Positions 34,728 to 43,209 of a stretch of 64,000 nt of DNA are shown here, piece after piece. The stretch is from Knoellia sp. Soil729. Its GTDB lineage: Bacteria; Actinomycetota; Actinomycetes; Actinomycetales; Dermatophilaceae. The stretch's first letter is position 1. Each line of letters begins with the position of its first letter. The stretch lies in NCBI RefSeq assembly GCF_001427985.1, contig NZ_LMSA01000002.1:722544-786543 (forward strand), in the 5' to 3' direction. The position numbers and the translations under genes were made by a program. The notes beneath the pieces are model-generated. The model searched no databases and was not told where the DNA came from. It saw only the letters and a list, made by a program, of their open reading frames with translations.

Positions 34728-35426
34728 TCAGGGGATGTCGGAGCGCATGACCAGGCGGTCGCCGAGGTCGACGAGCTCGGGCGAGACCACGGTGAGGAGT
34801 GGGGCGTCGGCCAGGAAGTCGGCAACCGAACCAAACCTGGCCAGCTGCTCGAGCGCCACCACCGTGGGTGGCAGCATCACGGCCCTGCCTTCGGCGTATG
34901 CCGTGAGGAGACTTTTCGGGGTGACCCAGGCGTCGTGGTCGGTCTCGGTCGTGGTGCCGAGCGCCTCCTGCCCGTGAGGCATGGGGGCAGCGAAGAACCA
35001 CGTGTCGTAGCGGCGCTTCTCGAAGGGCGGCGTGACCCAGTGGGCGCGAGGGACGAGGTCGGCGACGTCGAGGCGCAACCCACACTCCTCCTCGACCTCG
35101 CGCAGAGCGGCCGCCAGCAGCGGCGTGGCCTCCTGGGCCGTGAGCTGCATCCGCTCGGCCAACCTCGCGACCTCAGCCGGGTCGAGGTCAGCTGACCCGT
35201 CCTGCGCGTCGACACCTCCACCGGGGAAGACGAACATCGACGGGGCAAAGGCCATCGACGACACCCGGCGCTGCACGAACACCATCGGCCCGTCGCTCGA
35301 GTCCCGCACGACCATCACGGTCGAGGCGCCCCGGGGCACCAACGGCTCACCGGGAGAGGCCAACCACGCGCGGGCATTGTCGACCCACGCCTGCGAGAGG
35401 GGGGTAGGGAAGTCGCGTGACGGCAT
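34728..35426 (-). CDS. Nudix hydrolase
   Basis: 232 residues with a recognisable though widely spaced Nudix region: MFVFPGGGVDAQDG, then AALREVEEECGLRL after an insertion of about 20 residues. It resembles NUDT19-like hydrolases of acyl-CoA, whose box is similarly interrupted. The substrate is not established. The ATG at 35426 (MPSRDFPTPL) is preferred; an in-frame start at 35447 is possible. It is followed upstream by the RidA gene on the same strand. Confidence 0.8.
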   Translation of the reverse strand: MPSRDFPTPLSQAWVDNARAWLASPGEPLVPRGASTVMVVRDSSDGPMVFVQRRVSSMAFAPSMFVFPGGGVDAQDGSADLDPAEVARLAERMQLTAQEATPLLAAALREVEEECGLRLDVADLVPRAHWVTPPFEKRRYDTWFFAAPMPHGQEALGTTTETDHDAWVTPKSLLTAYAEGRAVMLPPTVVALEQLARFGSVADFLADAPLLTVVSPELVDLGDRLVMRSDIP

Positions 35427-35474
35427 ACCTGCGTGTCCTGTCCCCAACGGGGGAATTGGTGAGTTGGGGACGAG

Positions 35475-35948
35475 TCAGTCGGCGACGTGGACGATGATCT
35501 CGACCTCGACGGGCGCGTCGAGCGGGAGGACCGCCACACCGACGGCCGAGCGCGCGTGGACGCCCTTGTCGCCGAACGCCTTGCCGAGCAGCTCGCTGGC
35601 ACCGTTGATGACGCCGGGCTGGCCGGTGAACGCGGGGTCGGAGGCGACGAAGCCCACAACCTTGACGACGCGCACGACCTTGTCGAGGTCGCCGACGACC
35701 GACTTCACGGCGGCGATGGCGTTCAGTGCGCAGACCTGCGCCAGCTCCTTGGCCCGCTCGGGCGTGACGTGGCCGTCACCGTCGCCGACCTTGCCTGTCT
35801 CGGCGAGCGAGCCCGCAACCATCGGCAGCTGGCCGGAGGTGAAGATGCGCGAGCCGTCCTGCACGGCGGGGACGTAGGCCGCGACGGGCGCCGCGACGTC
35901 GGGGACGGTGAGGCCGAGCTCGGCGAGACGGTCTTCGACTGCACTCAT
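35475..35948 (-). CDS. RidA-family protein (YjgF/YER057c/UK114)
   Basis: 157 residues of the RidA/YjgF fold: AAYVPAVQDGSRIFTSGQLP near the N-terminus and VHARSAVGVAVLPLDAPVE with EVEIIVHV at the end. RidA proteins remove reactive enamine/imine intermediates, but this subgroup (longer, Rv3678c-like) lacks proven activity. It lies 2 bp from the DUF4177 stop upstream, so both form one transcript. Confidence 0.9.
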   Translation of the reverse strand: MSAVEDRLAELGLTVPDVAAPVAAYVPAVQDGSRIFTSGQLPMVAGSLAETGKVGDGDGHVTPERAKELAQVCALNAIAAVKSVVGDLDKVVRVVKVVGFVASDPAFTGQPGVINGASELLGKAFGDKGVHARSAVGVAVLPLDAPVEVEIIVHVAD

Positions 35949-35950
35949 GG

Positions 35951-36109
35951 TCAGGCTCCCTTCGGACGCTTGAAGTAGGCCACGAGGCCGTTGCCGTCAG
36001 GACCGGTCAGGACCTGCACGAGCTCCCAGCCGTCCTCGCCCCACTGGTCGAGGATCTGCTTGGTCGCGTGGATCATCAGCGGCACCGTTGCGTACTCCCA
36101 AGTCTGCAT
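35951..36109 (-). CDS. DUF4177 small protein
   Basis: 52 residues, MQTWEYATVPLMIH to VAYFKRPKGA, matching the single DUF4177 beta-alpha-beta unit (WEDGWELVQVL-like core seen as GEDGWELVQVLTGPDG). This corresponds to Rv3678A between RidA and the ArsA pair. The frame runs up to 36409 but the ATG at 36109 gives the family start. Confidence 0.85.
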   Translation of the reverse strand: MQTWEYATVPLMIHATKQILDQWGEDGWELVQVLTGPDGNGLVAYFKRPKGA

Positions 36110-36146
36110 GTCGCCCACCCTAGTGGAGCCCCCGTAGGCTGGCACC

Positions 36147-37181
36147 GTGCCCTCACCCGCCCCCTCCACCGACCTCGGCGCAGCCCGGCTGCACATCGTC
36201 ACCGGGAAGGGAGGGGTCGGCAAGACGACCGTGGCCAGTGCCCTCGCCCTGGCCCTCGCTGCGACCGGCAAGCGCGTGCTCGTCGTCGAGGTCGAGGGTC
36301 GGCAGGGACTCTCGCAGACCTTCGACGTCGCACCCCTGGGCACCGACGAGGTCAAGCTCGTCACCCACCCGAGCGGCGGTGAGCTGTGGGCCCTGTCGGT
36401 CGACGCCAAGGTGGCCCTGCTCGAGTACCTCCAGCTCTTCTACAAGCTCGGCCGGGCCGGCTCGGCGCTCGAGAAGATCGGCGCCATCGACTTCGCGACG
36501 ACGATCGCGCCGGGCGTGCGTGACGTGCTCCTGATCGGCAAGGTCTACGAGGCAGCGGGTCGACCGCAGGGCGGACGCGGCGGCAGCAAGGCCACCAAGG
36601 GGACCAAGGGCGGTCTGCACTACGACGCGGTCGTCCTCGACGCACCGCCCACCGGCCGGGCCGTGCGCTTCCTCAACGTCAACGCCGGGGTCGCCGACGT
36701 CGCCAAGATGGGCCCGATCAAGAGCCAGGCCGACTCGATCACCCGCATGCTGCACGACAGCCGCACCCTCGTGCACATGGTGACCCTCCTCGAGGAGATG
36801 CCCGTGCAGGAGAGCCTCGACGGACTGCGCGACCTCGAGGCGGTCGGGCTCCACCTCGGCGCGATTCTCGTCAACCAGATCCGCGAGTCCCACCTCACGC
36901 CCGCCCACCTCACGGCCCTGCAGGGCTCCGACGACGACCTCGACGCCCTCCTGCGGACCGAGCTCACCACCGCTGGGCTGCGGCCGACCAACCCGATGGT
37001 CAAGGGCCTGATCAGCGAGGGGCGCGACCACGCCCAACGCCTCGAGCTCCAGGACGAAATGGCCCGCGAGATCGCCGACGCCGGGCGTCCGGTCATCGAG
37101 CTGCCCGCCCTCGTGGGCGGCATCGAGGGCGGGGGCATCGCCGTCCTCGCCGACGAGCTGATCGAGCAGGGAGCCCTCTGA
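36147..37181 (+). CDS. ArsA/Get3-family ATPase, first of a pair
   Basis: 344 residues. The deviant Walker A loop is VTGKGGVGKTTVASALALAL (about 18-37); switch II is VVLDAPPTGRAVRFLN. It has a Gly/Lys-rich insertion near 140-155 (GGRGGSKATKGTKGG), probably a flexible loop. Orthologous by position to Rv3679 of M. tuberculosis, which forms a heteromeric ATPase with Rv3680. It is not next to an arsenite pump, so an arsenic role is unlikely. The GTG start is at 36147; the stop overlaps the next start by one base. Confidence 0.9.
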   Translation: MPSPAPSTDLGAARLHIVTGKGGVGKTTVASALALALAATGKRVLVVEVEGRQGLSQTFDVAPLGTDEVKLVTHPSGGELWALSVDAKVALLEYLQLFYKLGRAGSALEKIGAIDFATTIAPGVRDVLLIGKVYEAAGRPQGGRGGSKATKGTKGGLHYDAVVLDAPPTGRAVRFLNVNAGVADVAKMGPIKSQADSITRMLHDSRTLVHMVTLLEEMPVQESLDGLRDLEAVGLHLGAILVNQIRESHLTPAHLTALQGSDDDLDALLRTELTTAGLRPTNPMVKGLISEGRDHAQRLELQDEMAREIADAGRPVIELPALVGGIEGGGIAVLADELIEQGAL

Positions 37182-38341
37182 TGGCCGCTCGCACGAGTCC
37201 CGAGCACCCGCGCCTCGACGTCGACGCACTGCTCGCCGACCCCGATGTCGGCATCATCGTCTGCTGCGGCGCCGGCGGCGTCGGCAAGACCACCACCGCT
37301 GCGGCCCTCGGCATCCGCGCTGCCGAGTCGGGTCGCAAGGTCGTCGTCCTCACCATCGACCCAGCGCGCCGCCTGGCGCAGGCACTCGGCCTCGTCGAGC
37401 TCGACAACACCCCGCGCCCGGTGGCCGGGGTCGACCTGGCCGCCGGCGGCTCCCTCGACGCGATGATGCTCGACATGAAGCGGACCTTCGACGAGGTCGT
37501 CGAGGCGCACTCCCCTCCCGACAAGGCCGCCCAGATCCTCGCCAACCCCTTCTACCAAGCGGTGTCGAGCTCGTTCGCGGGCACGCAGGAGTACATGGCG
37601 ATGGAGAAGCTCGGTCAGCTGCGCGCGCAGGCCGAGCGCGAGGGCACGTGGGACCTCATCGTCGTGGACACGCCGCCCTCACGCTCTGCGCTCGACTTCC
37701 TGGACGCGCCCAAGCGGCTGGGGTCCTTCCTCGACGGCCGCTTCGTGCGGCTGCTCATGGCGCCGGCCAAGGCCGGTGGCCGCGCCTATCTCAAGGTGTT
37801 CAGCGTCGGCGTGGACCTGGCGCAGCGCACGCTGAGCCGGGTGCTCGGTGGGCAGATGCTGCAGGACGTGCAGACCTTCGTGGCCGCGCTCGACACGATG
37901 TTCGGCGGGTTCCGTGAGCGCGCTGACGTCACCTACGCGTTGCTCAAGGAGCACACGACGGCCTTCGTCGTCGTCGCGTCCCCAGATCGTGACGCGTTGC
38001 GTGAGGCGGCCTTCTTCGTCGACCGGCTGGGCGAGGAGCGTATGCCGCTCGCCGGGGTCGTCGTGAACCGTCTCCAGTCGCTCGGTGCAGCAGCGCTCAC
38101 CGCCTCCCGCGCCGAGGACGGTGCCGAGCAGCTCGCCGAGCAGGGCGCCGACGACACCCTGACCGCTGGCCTGCTGCTCCTGCACTCGGACCTGGCGTCG
38201 ACCTCGGCCAGGCAGACTGCCGTCGTCACGCGGTTCGCCGCGTCCCATCCCGACGTGCGGATCTCGACCGTGGCCGCCTCGGCCACCGACGTCCACGATC
38301 TCGACGGGCTGCGCGAGGTGGGCCGGCTGCTTGCCGGCTGA
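37181..38341 (+). CDS. ArsA/Get3-family ATPase, second of a pair
   Basis: 386 residues with Walker A CCGAGGVGKTTTAAALG (about 28-44), switch I around TIDPARRLAQALGL and the VVDTPPSRSALDFLDAPKRL segment. It probably partners the first ATPase, since the pair is kept together and in this order throughout actinobacteria (Rv3679-Rv3680). The ATG overlaps the upstream TGA (TGATG). Confidence 0.92.
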   Translation: MAARTSPEHPRLDVDALLADPDVGIIVCCGAGGVGKTTTAAALGIRAAESGRKVVVLTIDPARRLAQALGLVELDNTPRPVAGVDLAAGGSLDAMMLDMKRTFDEVVEAHSPPDKAAQILANPFYQAVSSSFAGTQEYMAMEKLGQLRAQAEREGTWDLIVVDTPPSRSALDFLDAPKRLGSFLDGRFVRLLMAPAKAGGRAYLKVFSVGVDLAQRTLSRVLGGQMLQDVQTFVAALDTMFGGFRERADVTYALLKEHTTAFVVVASPDRDALREAAFFVDRLGEERMPLAGVVVNRLQSLGAAALTASRAEDGAEQLAEQGADDTLTAGLLLLHSDLASTSARQTAVVTRFAASHPDVRISTVAASATDVHDLDGLREVGRLLAG

Positions 38342-38425
38342 CACCTCGCCCTGCCCGGTGGGAGACCTGGTCCGCACGGACCGGTCGGGCGCCACACAAG
38401 GTGGCGACCCGGCATACGGGCGCTG

Positions 38426-38737
38426 TCAGAGCGTGGCGCGGCCCATGGTCTTGCTGAGGACCTGGCTCCAGGAGCGCACTGCCGGGTGGCGACGGAGGAG
38501 GGCGCGGCGCTCGCGCTCGGTCATCCCACCCCAGACACCGAACTCGGTGCGGTTGTCGAGCGCATCGGCCAGGCACTCGAGTGCGACCGGGCAATCGCGG
38601 CACACGACCTTGGCGGTGCGCTGCTCCTTGCCCTGGACGAACAGTGCGTCCGGGTCGGTCCCGACGCACGTGCCGCGCGTCGACCAGTCGGACGTGTTCT
38701 GGCTGTACTGGGGAAGTGGTACTGCGGTGATCGTCAT
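38426..38737 (-). CDS. WhiB-family iron-sulfur regulator (WhiB4/WblA-like)
   Basis: 103 residues with the four cluster cysteines Cys24, Cys46, Cys49 and Cys55 (C-x21-C-x2-C-x5-C), the GVWGG turn and the basic TERERRALLRRH segment that contacts DNA. Position next to the ArsA pair and ponA2 identifies it with WhiB4 (Rv3681c), a redox-responsive regulator. It is divergent from ponA2; the 205-bp gap contains a repeated AT-rich palindrome that could be its own target. Confidence 0.92.
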   Translation of the reverse strand: MTITAVPLPQYSQNTSDWSTRGTCVGTDPDALFVQGKEQRTAKVVCRDCPVALECLADALDNRTEFGVWGGMTERERRALLRRHPAVRSWSQVLSKTMGRATL

Positions 38738-38830
38738 GCCTTCTGTCCCTTGGCTGAGGCCCGTCCCTCCCGACTGGCGCTACCCGAAAACTAGGCAGTA
38801 GGTGAAACATGCACCATGACGATTTTGGGG

Positions 38831-38861
38831 ACTAGTTACATAGTCCATCGTAACTAGTTAC
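38831..38861. promoter_or_regulatory. Repeated ACTAGTTAC boxes in the whiB/ponA2 promoter region
   Basis: A perfect 12-bp palindrome GTAACTAGTTAC (38850-38861) and a second ACTAGTTAC (38831-38839) lie 22 bp apart, two helical turns, in an unusually AT-rich patch between divergent whiB and ponA2. The layout suits a dimeric regulator binding twice on one face of DNA. The identity of the regulator is unknown. Confidence 0.55.
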
Positions 38862-38942
38862 CTGTCTAGGCACCAACCGCGGCCGACCCCGCCTCCGGTG
38901 CGGCTCGCGGGGGTGCACATTTTCCCGAGTTACCCTGCTGGT

Positions 38943-41399
38943 ATGGAAGGTCGCGCCCACAATCTCTCCCACGTCCTGCGTCTGCTGACGGGGCTCGTCG
39001 TCCTGAGCGCCCTCATGGGGCTGCTCATGGCCGGGCTGGCCATCCCCGCCATCGGCGCCGGCGGCAGTGCCACCAAGAGCGGCGTCCAGGCCTTCAACGA
39101 CCTGCCGAGCGAGTTCTCCGTCTCCCCACTGGCCCAGCAGTCACGCATCATCGACGCGAGTGGCAACCTCATTGCCAACCCCTATGACGAGAACCGCATC
39201 ATCGTGCCGCTCAAGCGGATCTCGCCGTGGATGCAGAAGGCTCAGATCGCCATCGAGGACTCCCGCTTCTATGAGCACGGTGGCCTCGACGTGCGTGGGT
39301 TCACGCGCGCCATGGTGTCCAACGCCACGAGTGGTGACGTGCAGGGCGCTTCGACGCTGACCCAGCAGTACGTCAAGATCACGCTGCAGGAGAACGCTCT
39401 GCGCGCCGACGACCAGGAGGCCGCCAAGGCCGCCGTCGCCAAGACCTACACCCGCAAGCTGCAGGAGCTGAAGTACGCGCTCGACGTCGAGCGCAACTTC
39501 ACCAAGGACCAGATCCTCGCGGGCTACCTCAACCTCGTCTACTACGGCGACCAGGCCTACGGCGTGGAGGCGGCCGCCCAGAACTACTTCGGCGTCAGCG
39601 CCGCGAAGCTCAACCTCGCCCAGGCCGCCCTCCTCGCCGGCATCGTCCAGCAGCCCACCACCTTCAACCCGGTCATCAACCCCAAGAACTCGCAGGCGCG
39701 GCGCAACGCGGTCCTCGACCGCATGCAGCAGCTCGGAGTGGCATCCGCCAAGGACGTCGCGGCGGCCAAGAAGATCCCGGTCACCAAGATGCTCGGCAAC
39801 CGCAAGCCGCCCAAGGGGGTGTGCCAGCGCTCGAGCGAGCCGTTCTTCTGCGCCTACATGATGGAGTACCTCCAGAAGTCGCCACAGATGGCCGTCCTGG
39901 GCAAGACCCCGGCCGAGCGCCTCAAGAACATCAACCAGGGCGGTCTGACGATCAAGACCACGCTCGACCCCAAGCTTCAGAAGGCGGCTCTGCGCGAGCT
40001 GACCAAGGCCGTGCCGATCGGCAACAAGAGCAACCTCGGTGGGGCCTCCACGGTCATCGAGCCGGGCACCGGCAAGATCCTTGCGATGGCCCAGGCGACC
40101 AACTTCGCCAAGAGCCAGCTGAACCTCAACGCCGACCAGCGCTACGGCGGCAGCCAGTTCGGCTACCAGTTCGGTTCCACCGCCAAGATGTACGCCCTGG
40201 TGACGGCGCTCGAGTCGGGCATGCCCCTCGACGGCATCATCGACGCTCCCGAGGCCGGCCCGGGCAAGCCCTACCTCTTCCCGGTCAAGGAGATGAAGGA
40301 CCGCTGCAACGCCCAGGAGGCGTGGCCGGTGTCGAACGACTACACCAGCGGCGGCAAGATGCCGCTGGCCGAGGCCACCGCCGAGTCGATCAACACCGCG
40401 TTCGCGCAGCTCGTCATCGACCTCGGCGGCTGCAAGGTCCACGAGACGATGGACCGGATGGGCCTGCACCAAGGTGACGGCAAGCCGATCAGCTCCTCGA
40501 TCTCCTCCATCACGCTCGGCGCGGGAACGGTCACGCCGATGACGCTGGCCTCGTCATACGCCACCCTCGCCGCTCGCGGGATGCACTGCGAGCCCACGCC
40601 GATCGAGTCGGTCACGACGTCGAACGGCAAGACCATCAAGGTCCCGCCAGCGCAGTGCGAGCAGGTCATCCGGGCCGACATCGCCGACGGCGTCAACGAG
40701 CTGCTCCAGGGCCCGCTGGCGGCGAAGCGTGGCACCGCCAAGGGTGTGTGGGACGTGAGCAAGCGGCCCGCCGCAGGCAAGACCGGCACCACCGACAACC
40801 ACAACCAGTCCTGGTTCGTCGGCTACACGCCGCAGCGCGCCGTGGCGGTGTGGGTGGGCAACGTCAAGCCCGCGCGGGCCAACGGCAAGCTTCTGACCCT
40901 CAACCACAAGTGCTTCGGCGAGTACGGCTGCCGGGCCAAGGTGTTCGGTGGCACGATCGCCGCGCCCGTCTGGGCGGCGATCATGCACGCTGCCACTGAC
41001 GCGCTGCCGGTCGAGAAGTTCACCGAGCCCTCCGAGAGGGTCAAGAACGGCAACTACATCAAGCTCCCGGACGTCGTGGGTGACAGCGTCGACACGGCCA
41101 CCGGGAAGCTCGAGGATGCCGGCTTCAAGGTGACGGTCGGCGACAGCGTCGACAGCTCGGTCAGCGAGGGTCGTGTCGCGCGCACCAGCCCCACCGTTCG
41201 CGCACCGAAGGGCGGCACGATCACGCTGTTCACCTCGCGTGGCTACACGCCTCCGGCGTACACCCCACCGGCGTACACCCCACCGGCGTACACGCCGCCG
41301 CCCGCGCCGCGCCCGAAGCCGAAGGCGACGCCCCAGTCGACGCCGACCCCCAAGGCCACGAAGACCAAGGGTCCGAAGACACCTCCCACGCCCAAGTGA
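38943..41399 (+). CDS. ponA2: Bifunctional penicillin-binding protein with PASTA domain (PonA2-like)
   Basis: 818 residues. A short cytoplasmic start, one membrane helix (about 12-36), a glycosyltransferase-51 domain (EDSRFYEHGGLDVRGFTRAM; TLTQQYVK) and a transpeptidase with STAK (nucleophile Ser), SIN in TAESINTAF and KTGTTDNHNQSWFVGYT. A single PASTA domain follows (about 705-770, LPDVVGDSVDTATGKLEDAG), then a Pro-rich tail with four YTPP(A/P) units. It polymerises and crosslinks peptidoglycan; mycobacterial PonA2 is linked to stress survival. The start is the ATG at 38943; an upstream in-frame GTG at 38898 is possible. Confidence 0.93.
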   Translation: MEGRAHNLSHVLRLLTGLVVLSALMGLLMAGLAIPAIGAGGSATKSGVQAFNDLPSEFSVSPLAQQSRIIDASGNLIANPYDENRIIVPLKRISPWMQKAQIAIEDSRFYEHGGLDVRGFTRAMVSNATSGDVQGASTLTQQYVKITLQENALRADDQEAAKAAVAKTYTRKLQELKYALDVERNFTKDQILAGYLNLVYYGDQAYGVEAAAQNYFGVSAAKLNLAQAALLAGIVQQPTTFNPVINPKNSQARRNAVLDRMQQLGVASAKDVAAAKKIPVTKMLGNRKPPKGVCQRSSEPFFCAYMMEYLQKSPQMAVLGKTPAERLKNINQGGLTIKTTLDPKLQKAALRELTKAVPIGNKSNLGGASTVIEPGTGKILAMAQATNFAKSQLNLNADQRYGGSQFGYQFGSTAKMYALVTALESGMPLDGIIDAPEAGPGKPYLFPVKEMKDRCNAQEAWPVSNDYTSGGKMPLAEATAESINTAFAQLVIDLGGCKVHETMDRMGLHQGDGKPISSSISSITLGAGTVTPMTLASSYATLAARGMHCEPTPIESVTTSNGKTIKVPPAQCEQVIRADIADGVNELLQGPLAAKRGTAKGVWDVSKRPAAGKTGTTDNHNQSWFVGYTPQRAVAVWVGNVKPARANGKLLTLNHKCFGEYGCRAKVFGGTIAAPVWAAIMHAATDALPVEKFTEPSERVKNGNYIKLPDVVGDSVDTATGKLEDAGFKVTVGDSVDSSVSEGRVARTSPTVRAPKGGTITLFTSRGYTPPAYTPPAYTPPAYTPPPAPRPKPKATPQSTPTPKATKTKGPKTPPTPK
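41249..41310 (+). repeat. Tandem 15-bp repeat encoding YTPPA
   Basis: Four near-identical 15-bp units (TACACsCCnCCGGCG pattern) at the 3' end of ponA2 encode YTPPAYTPPAYTPPAYTPPP. Two middle units are identical. Such a repeat can change copy number by slippage and so alter the length of the extracellular tail. Confidence 0.8.
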
Positions 41400-41403
41400 G
41401 CCC

Positions 41404-41451
41404 AACGCAAGGGCCGGAGCGACTCCCACGAGTCGCTCCGGCCCTTGCGTT
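41404..41451. terminator. Strong bidirectional terminator after ponA2
   Basis: A perfect 22-bp stem (AACGCAAGGGCCGGAGCGAC... paired with its complement) around a 4-nt CCAC loop, 4 bp after the ponA2 stop and before the end of the convergent yqeY gene. The AA/TT ends serve as short U-tracts in both directions. Confidence 0.9.
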
Positions 41452-41487
41452 CGACCCGGCTGGACCCAGGACGCGTCCCGGGCTGGG

Positions 41488-41949
41488 TCAGCCGGCCAGC
41501 ACCCGCTTGACGATGGCGGCCACGCGGCCACCGTCGGCGCGCCCGGCGATCTCGCCCTGCGCGGCCTTCATGACCTGACCCATCTGCGCCATGCTGCTCG
41601 CGCCGGTCGAGTCCACGGCGGCACGCACGATGCGCTCGAGCTCGGCGTCGTCGAGCTGCTGCGGCAGGTAGTCCTCGAGGATGACCAGCTCGGCGTCCTC
41701 TGTGGCGGCGAGCTCGAGGCGGCCGGCGCCCGTGTATGCCGTGGACGCCTCCTTGCGCTTCTTGGCCTCCTTGGCGATGACCTTGAGGACCTCGTCGTCG
41801 CTGAGCTCCTTGGCCTCGGTCCCGGCCACCTCGGCGTTGGTGATCGCGGTGAGGGTCATGCGCAGGGTGCCGGCGCGGACCTTGTCCTTGCTGCGCATGG
41901 CGTCGTGGAGGTCGCTTCGCAGCGTGTCCTTGAGAGTGGTGTCGGTCAT
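41488..41949 (-). CDS. GatB/YqeY domain protein
   Basis: 153 residues, the stand-alone YqeY fold similar to the tail domain of GatB: TLKDTLRSDLHDAMRSKDKV at the start, LEDYLPQQLDDAELERIVR in the middle and MGQVMKAAQGEIAGRADGGR at the end. A role in tRNA amidation or tRNA binding is assumed from the GatB likeness only. The ATG at 41949 is used; it is divergent from the phosphoesterase gene 43 bp away. Confidence 0.9.
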   Translation of the reverse strand: MTDTTLKDTLRSDLHDAMRSKDKVRAGTLRMTLTAITNAEVAGTEAKELSDDEVLKVIAKEAKKRKEASTAYTGAGRLELAATEDAELVILEDYLPQQLDDAELERIVRAAVDSTGASSMAQMGQVMKAAQGEIAGRADGGRVAAIVKRVLAG

Positions 41950-41992
41950 GGGGCCCAGTCTCGCACCCAGCGTCAACCGGGATACTGGGGCG

Positions 41993-42934
41993 ATGACGTC
42001 GATGACCAGGACTGTTCTGCGCACCGCGGCCGGTGTCGTCGCCACCGGGGCGGCGGGCGTGGCGTACGCCGGGCTCGTCGAGCGCAACCTGTTCACGGTG
42101 CGCCACTTCGACGTGCCGGTGCTACCGCCGGGGGCAGCGCCCGTGCGCATCCTCCAGGTGAGCGACCTCCACCTCACTCCCGGTCAGCGTCGGAAGATCG
42201 AGTGGGTGCGCCAGCTCGCCTCTCTCGCACCCGACTTCGTCGTCAACTCCGGTGACAACCTCGCAGCCATGGACGCCGTTCCCGGCCTGCTGCGCGCGAT
42301 GGAGCCGCTCATGGAATTCCCGGGGGCGTTCGTGCTCGGCTCCAACGACCGCTACGGGCCGGTGCCCAAGAACCCCAGTCGCTACCTCACCCGTGACCAT
42401 GCGCGGGCACCGAGCATGGCCCGGCCCACCCTCCCGGTCGACGACCTCACGGCCGGCCTGCGCGGCGGCGGCTGGCTGGACCTCGACAATGCCCGCACGA
42501 CCGTGACGATGGGGCCGCACCGCGTCGAGGTCGTCGGTGTCGACGACCCCCACATCGAGCTCGACCGGTATGCCGCCGTGTCGGCTCCCGCCGCCACCGA
42601 CGTCGCGCTGACGCTGGGTCTGGTGCACGCGCCCTACCAGCGGGTGCTCGATGCCATGACCGCCGACGGCGCCAAGCTGGTCCTGGCCGGGCACACCCAC
42701 GGCGGGCAGCTGGCCCTGCCGTTCTACGGGGCGCTCGTCACCAACTGCGACATCGACACCGGGCGGGCCAAGGGCGTGTCCCGTTGGTGGCCCGGAGCGG
42801 GAGGCGACGTGCCCACGCAACCCAGCGACGCGGCATACCTGCATGTGTCTGCCGGGCTGGGGACCTCGCCCTATGCGCCAGTGCGTTTTGCCTGTCGGCC
42901 GGAGGCCACGTTGCTCACCTTGGTCGGTCGCTGA
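41993..42934 (+). CDS. Metallophosphoesterase with N-terminal membrane anchor
   Basis: 313 residues. A hydrophobic N-terminus (about 8-28, VLRTAAGVVATGAAGVAYAG) may be an anchor or signal. The calcineurin-like motifs are present: VSDLHLTPGQ, NSGDNLAAMD, GSNDR (N-D in place of GNHD), and AGHTHGGQLALP. The usual GNH(D/E) motif is altered to SND, a feature shared by this subfamily. It corresponds to Rv3683 at the end of the conserved block. Confidence 0.88.
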   Translation: MTSMTRTVLRTAAGVVATGAAGVAYAGLVERNLFTVRHFDVPVLPPGAAPVRILQVSDLHLTPGQRRKIEWVRQLASLAPDFVVNSGDNLAAMDAVPGLLRAMEPLMEFPGAFVLGSNDRYGPVPKNPSRYLTRDHARAPSMARPTLPVDDLTAGLRGGGWLDLDNARTTVTMGPHRVEVVGVDDPHIELDRYAAVSAPAATDVALTLGLVHAPYQRVLDAMTADGAKLVLAGHTHGGQLALPFYGALVTNCDIDTGRAKGVSRWWPGAGGDVPTQPSDAAYLHVSAGLGTSPYAPVRFACRPEATLLTLVGR

Positions 42935-43032
42935 ACCCGTGGGACCGTCCTGTCCGTGGATCGGATTTCGGGTGGCGGGTCGCCGTCGGCTATCCTCTGG
43001 TGTCGCCGCCTGCGAGGGCGAGGACACTGCCA

Positions 43033-43110
<78 letters not shown>

Positions 43111-43114
43111 GAAA

Positions 43115-43163
43115 CCGCAGGTCGAAGGCCCTTTGCTCATGAGAGCAAAGGGCCTTCCTGCGG
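43115..43163 (+). terminator. Terminator after tRNA-Pro
   Basis: A stem of GAAGGCCCTTTGCTC with its exact complement around an ATGA loop (43124-43157), extended outside by CCGCAG/CTGCGG. It starts 6 bp after the tRNA. Confidence 0.9.
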
Positions 43164-43209
43164 TGCCGGCGCCGCACCACCCGGGGAGGTCGCGAGCTAG
43201 GCTCGTGGG

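Noticed and set aside
36147-38341. Arsenite-resistance (ars) operon
   Set aside because: The paired ArsA-like ATPases have no arsB, arsC, arsR or arsD nearby and match the conserved Rv3679-Rv3680 locus, which is not an arsenic system.
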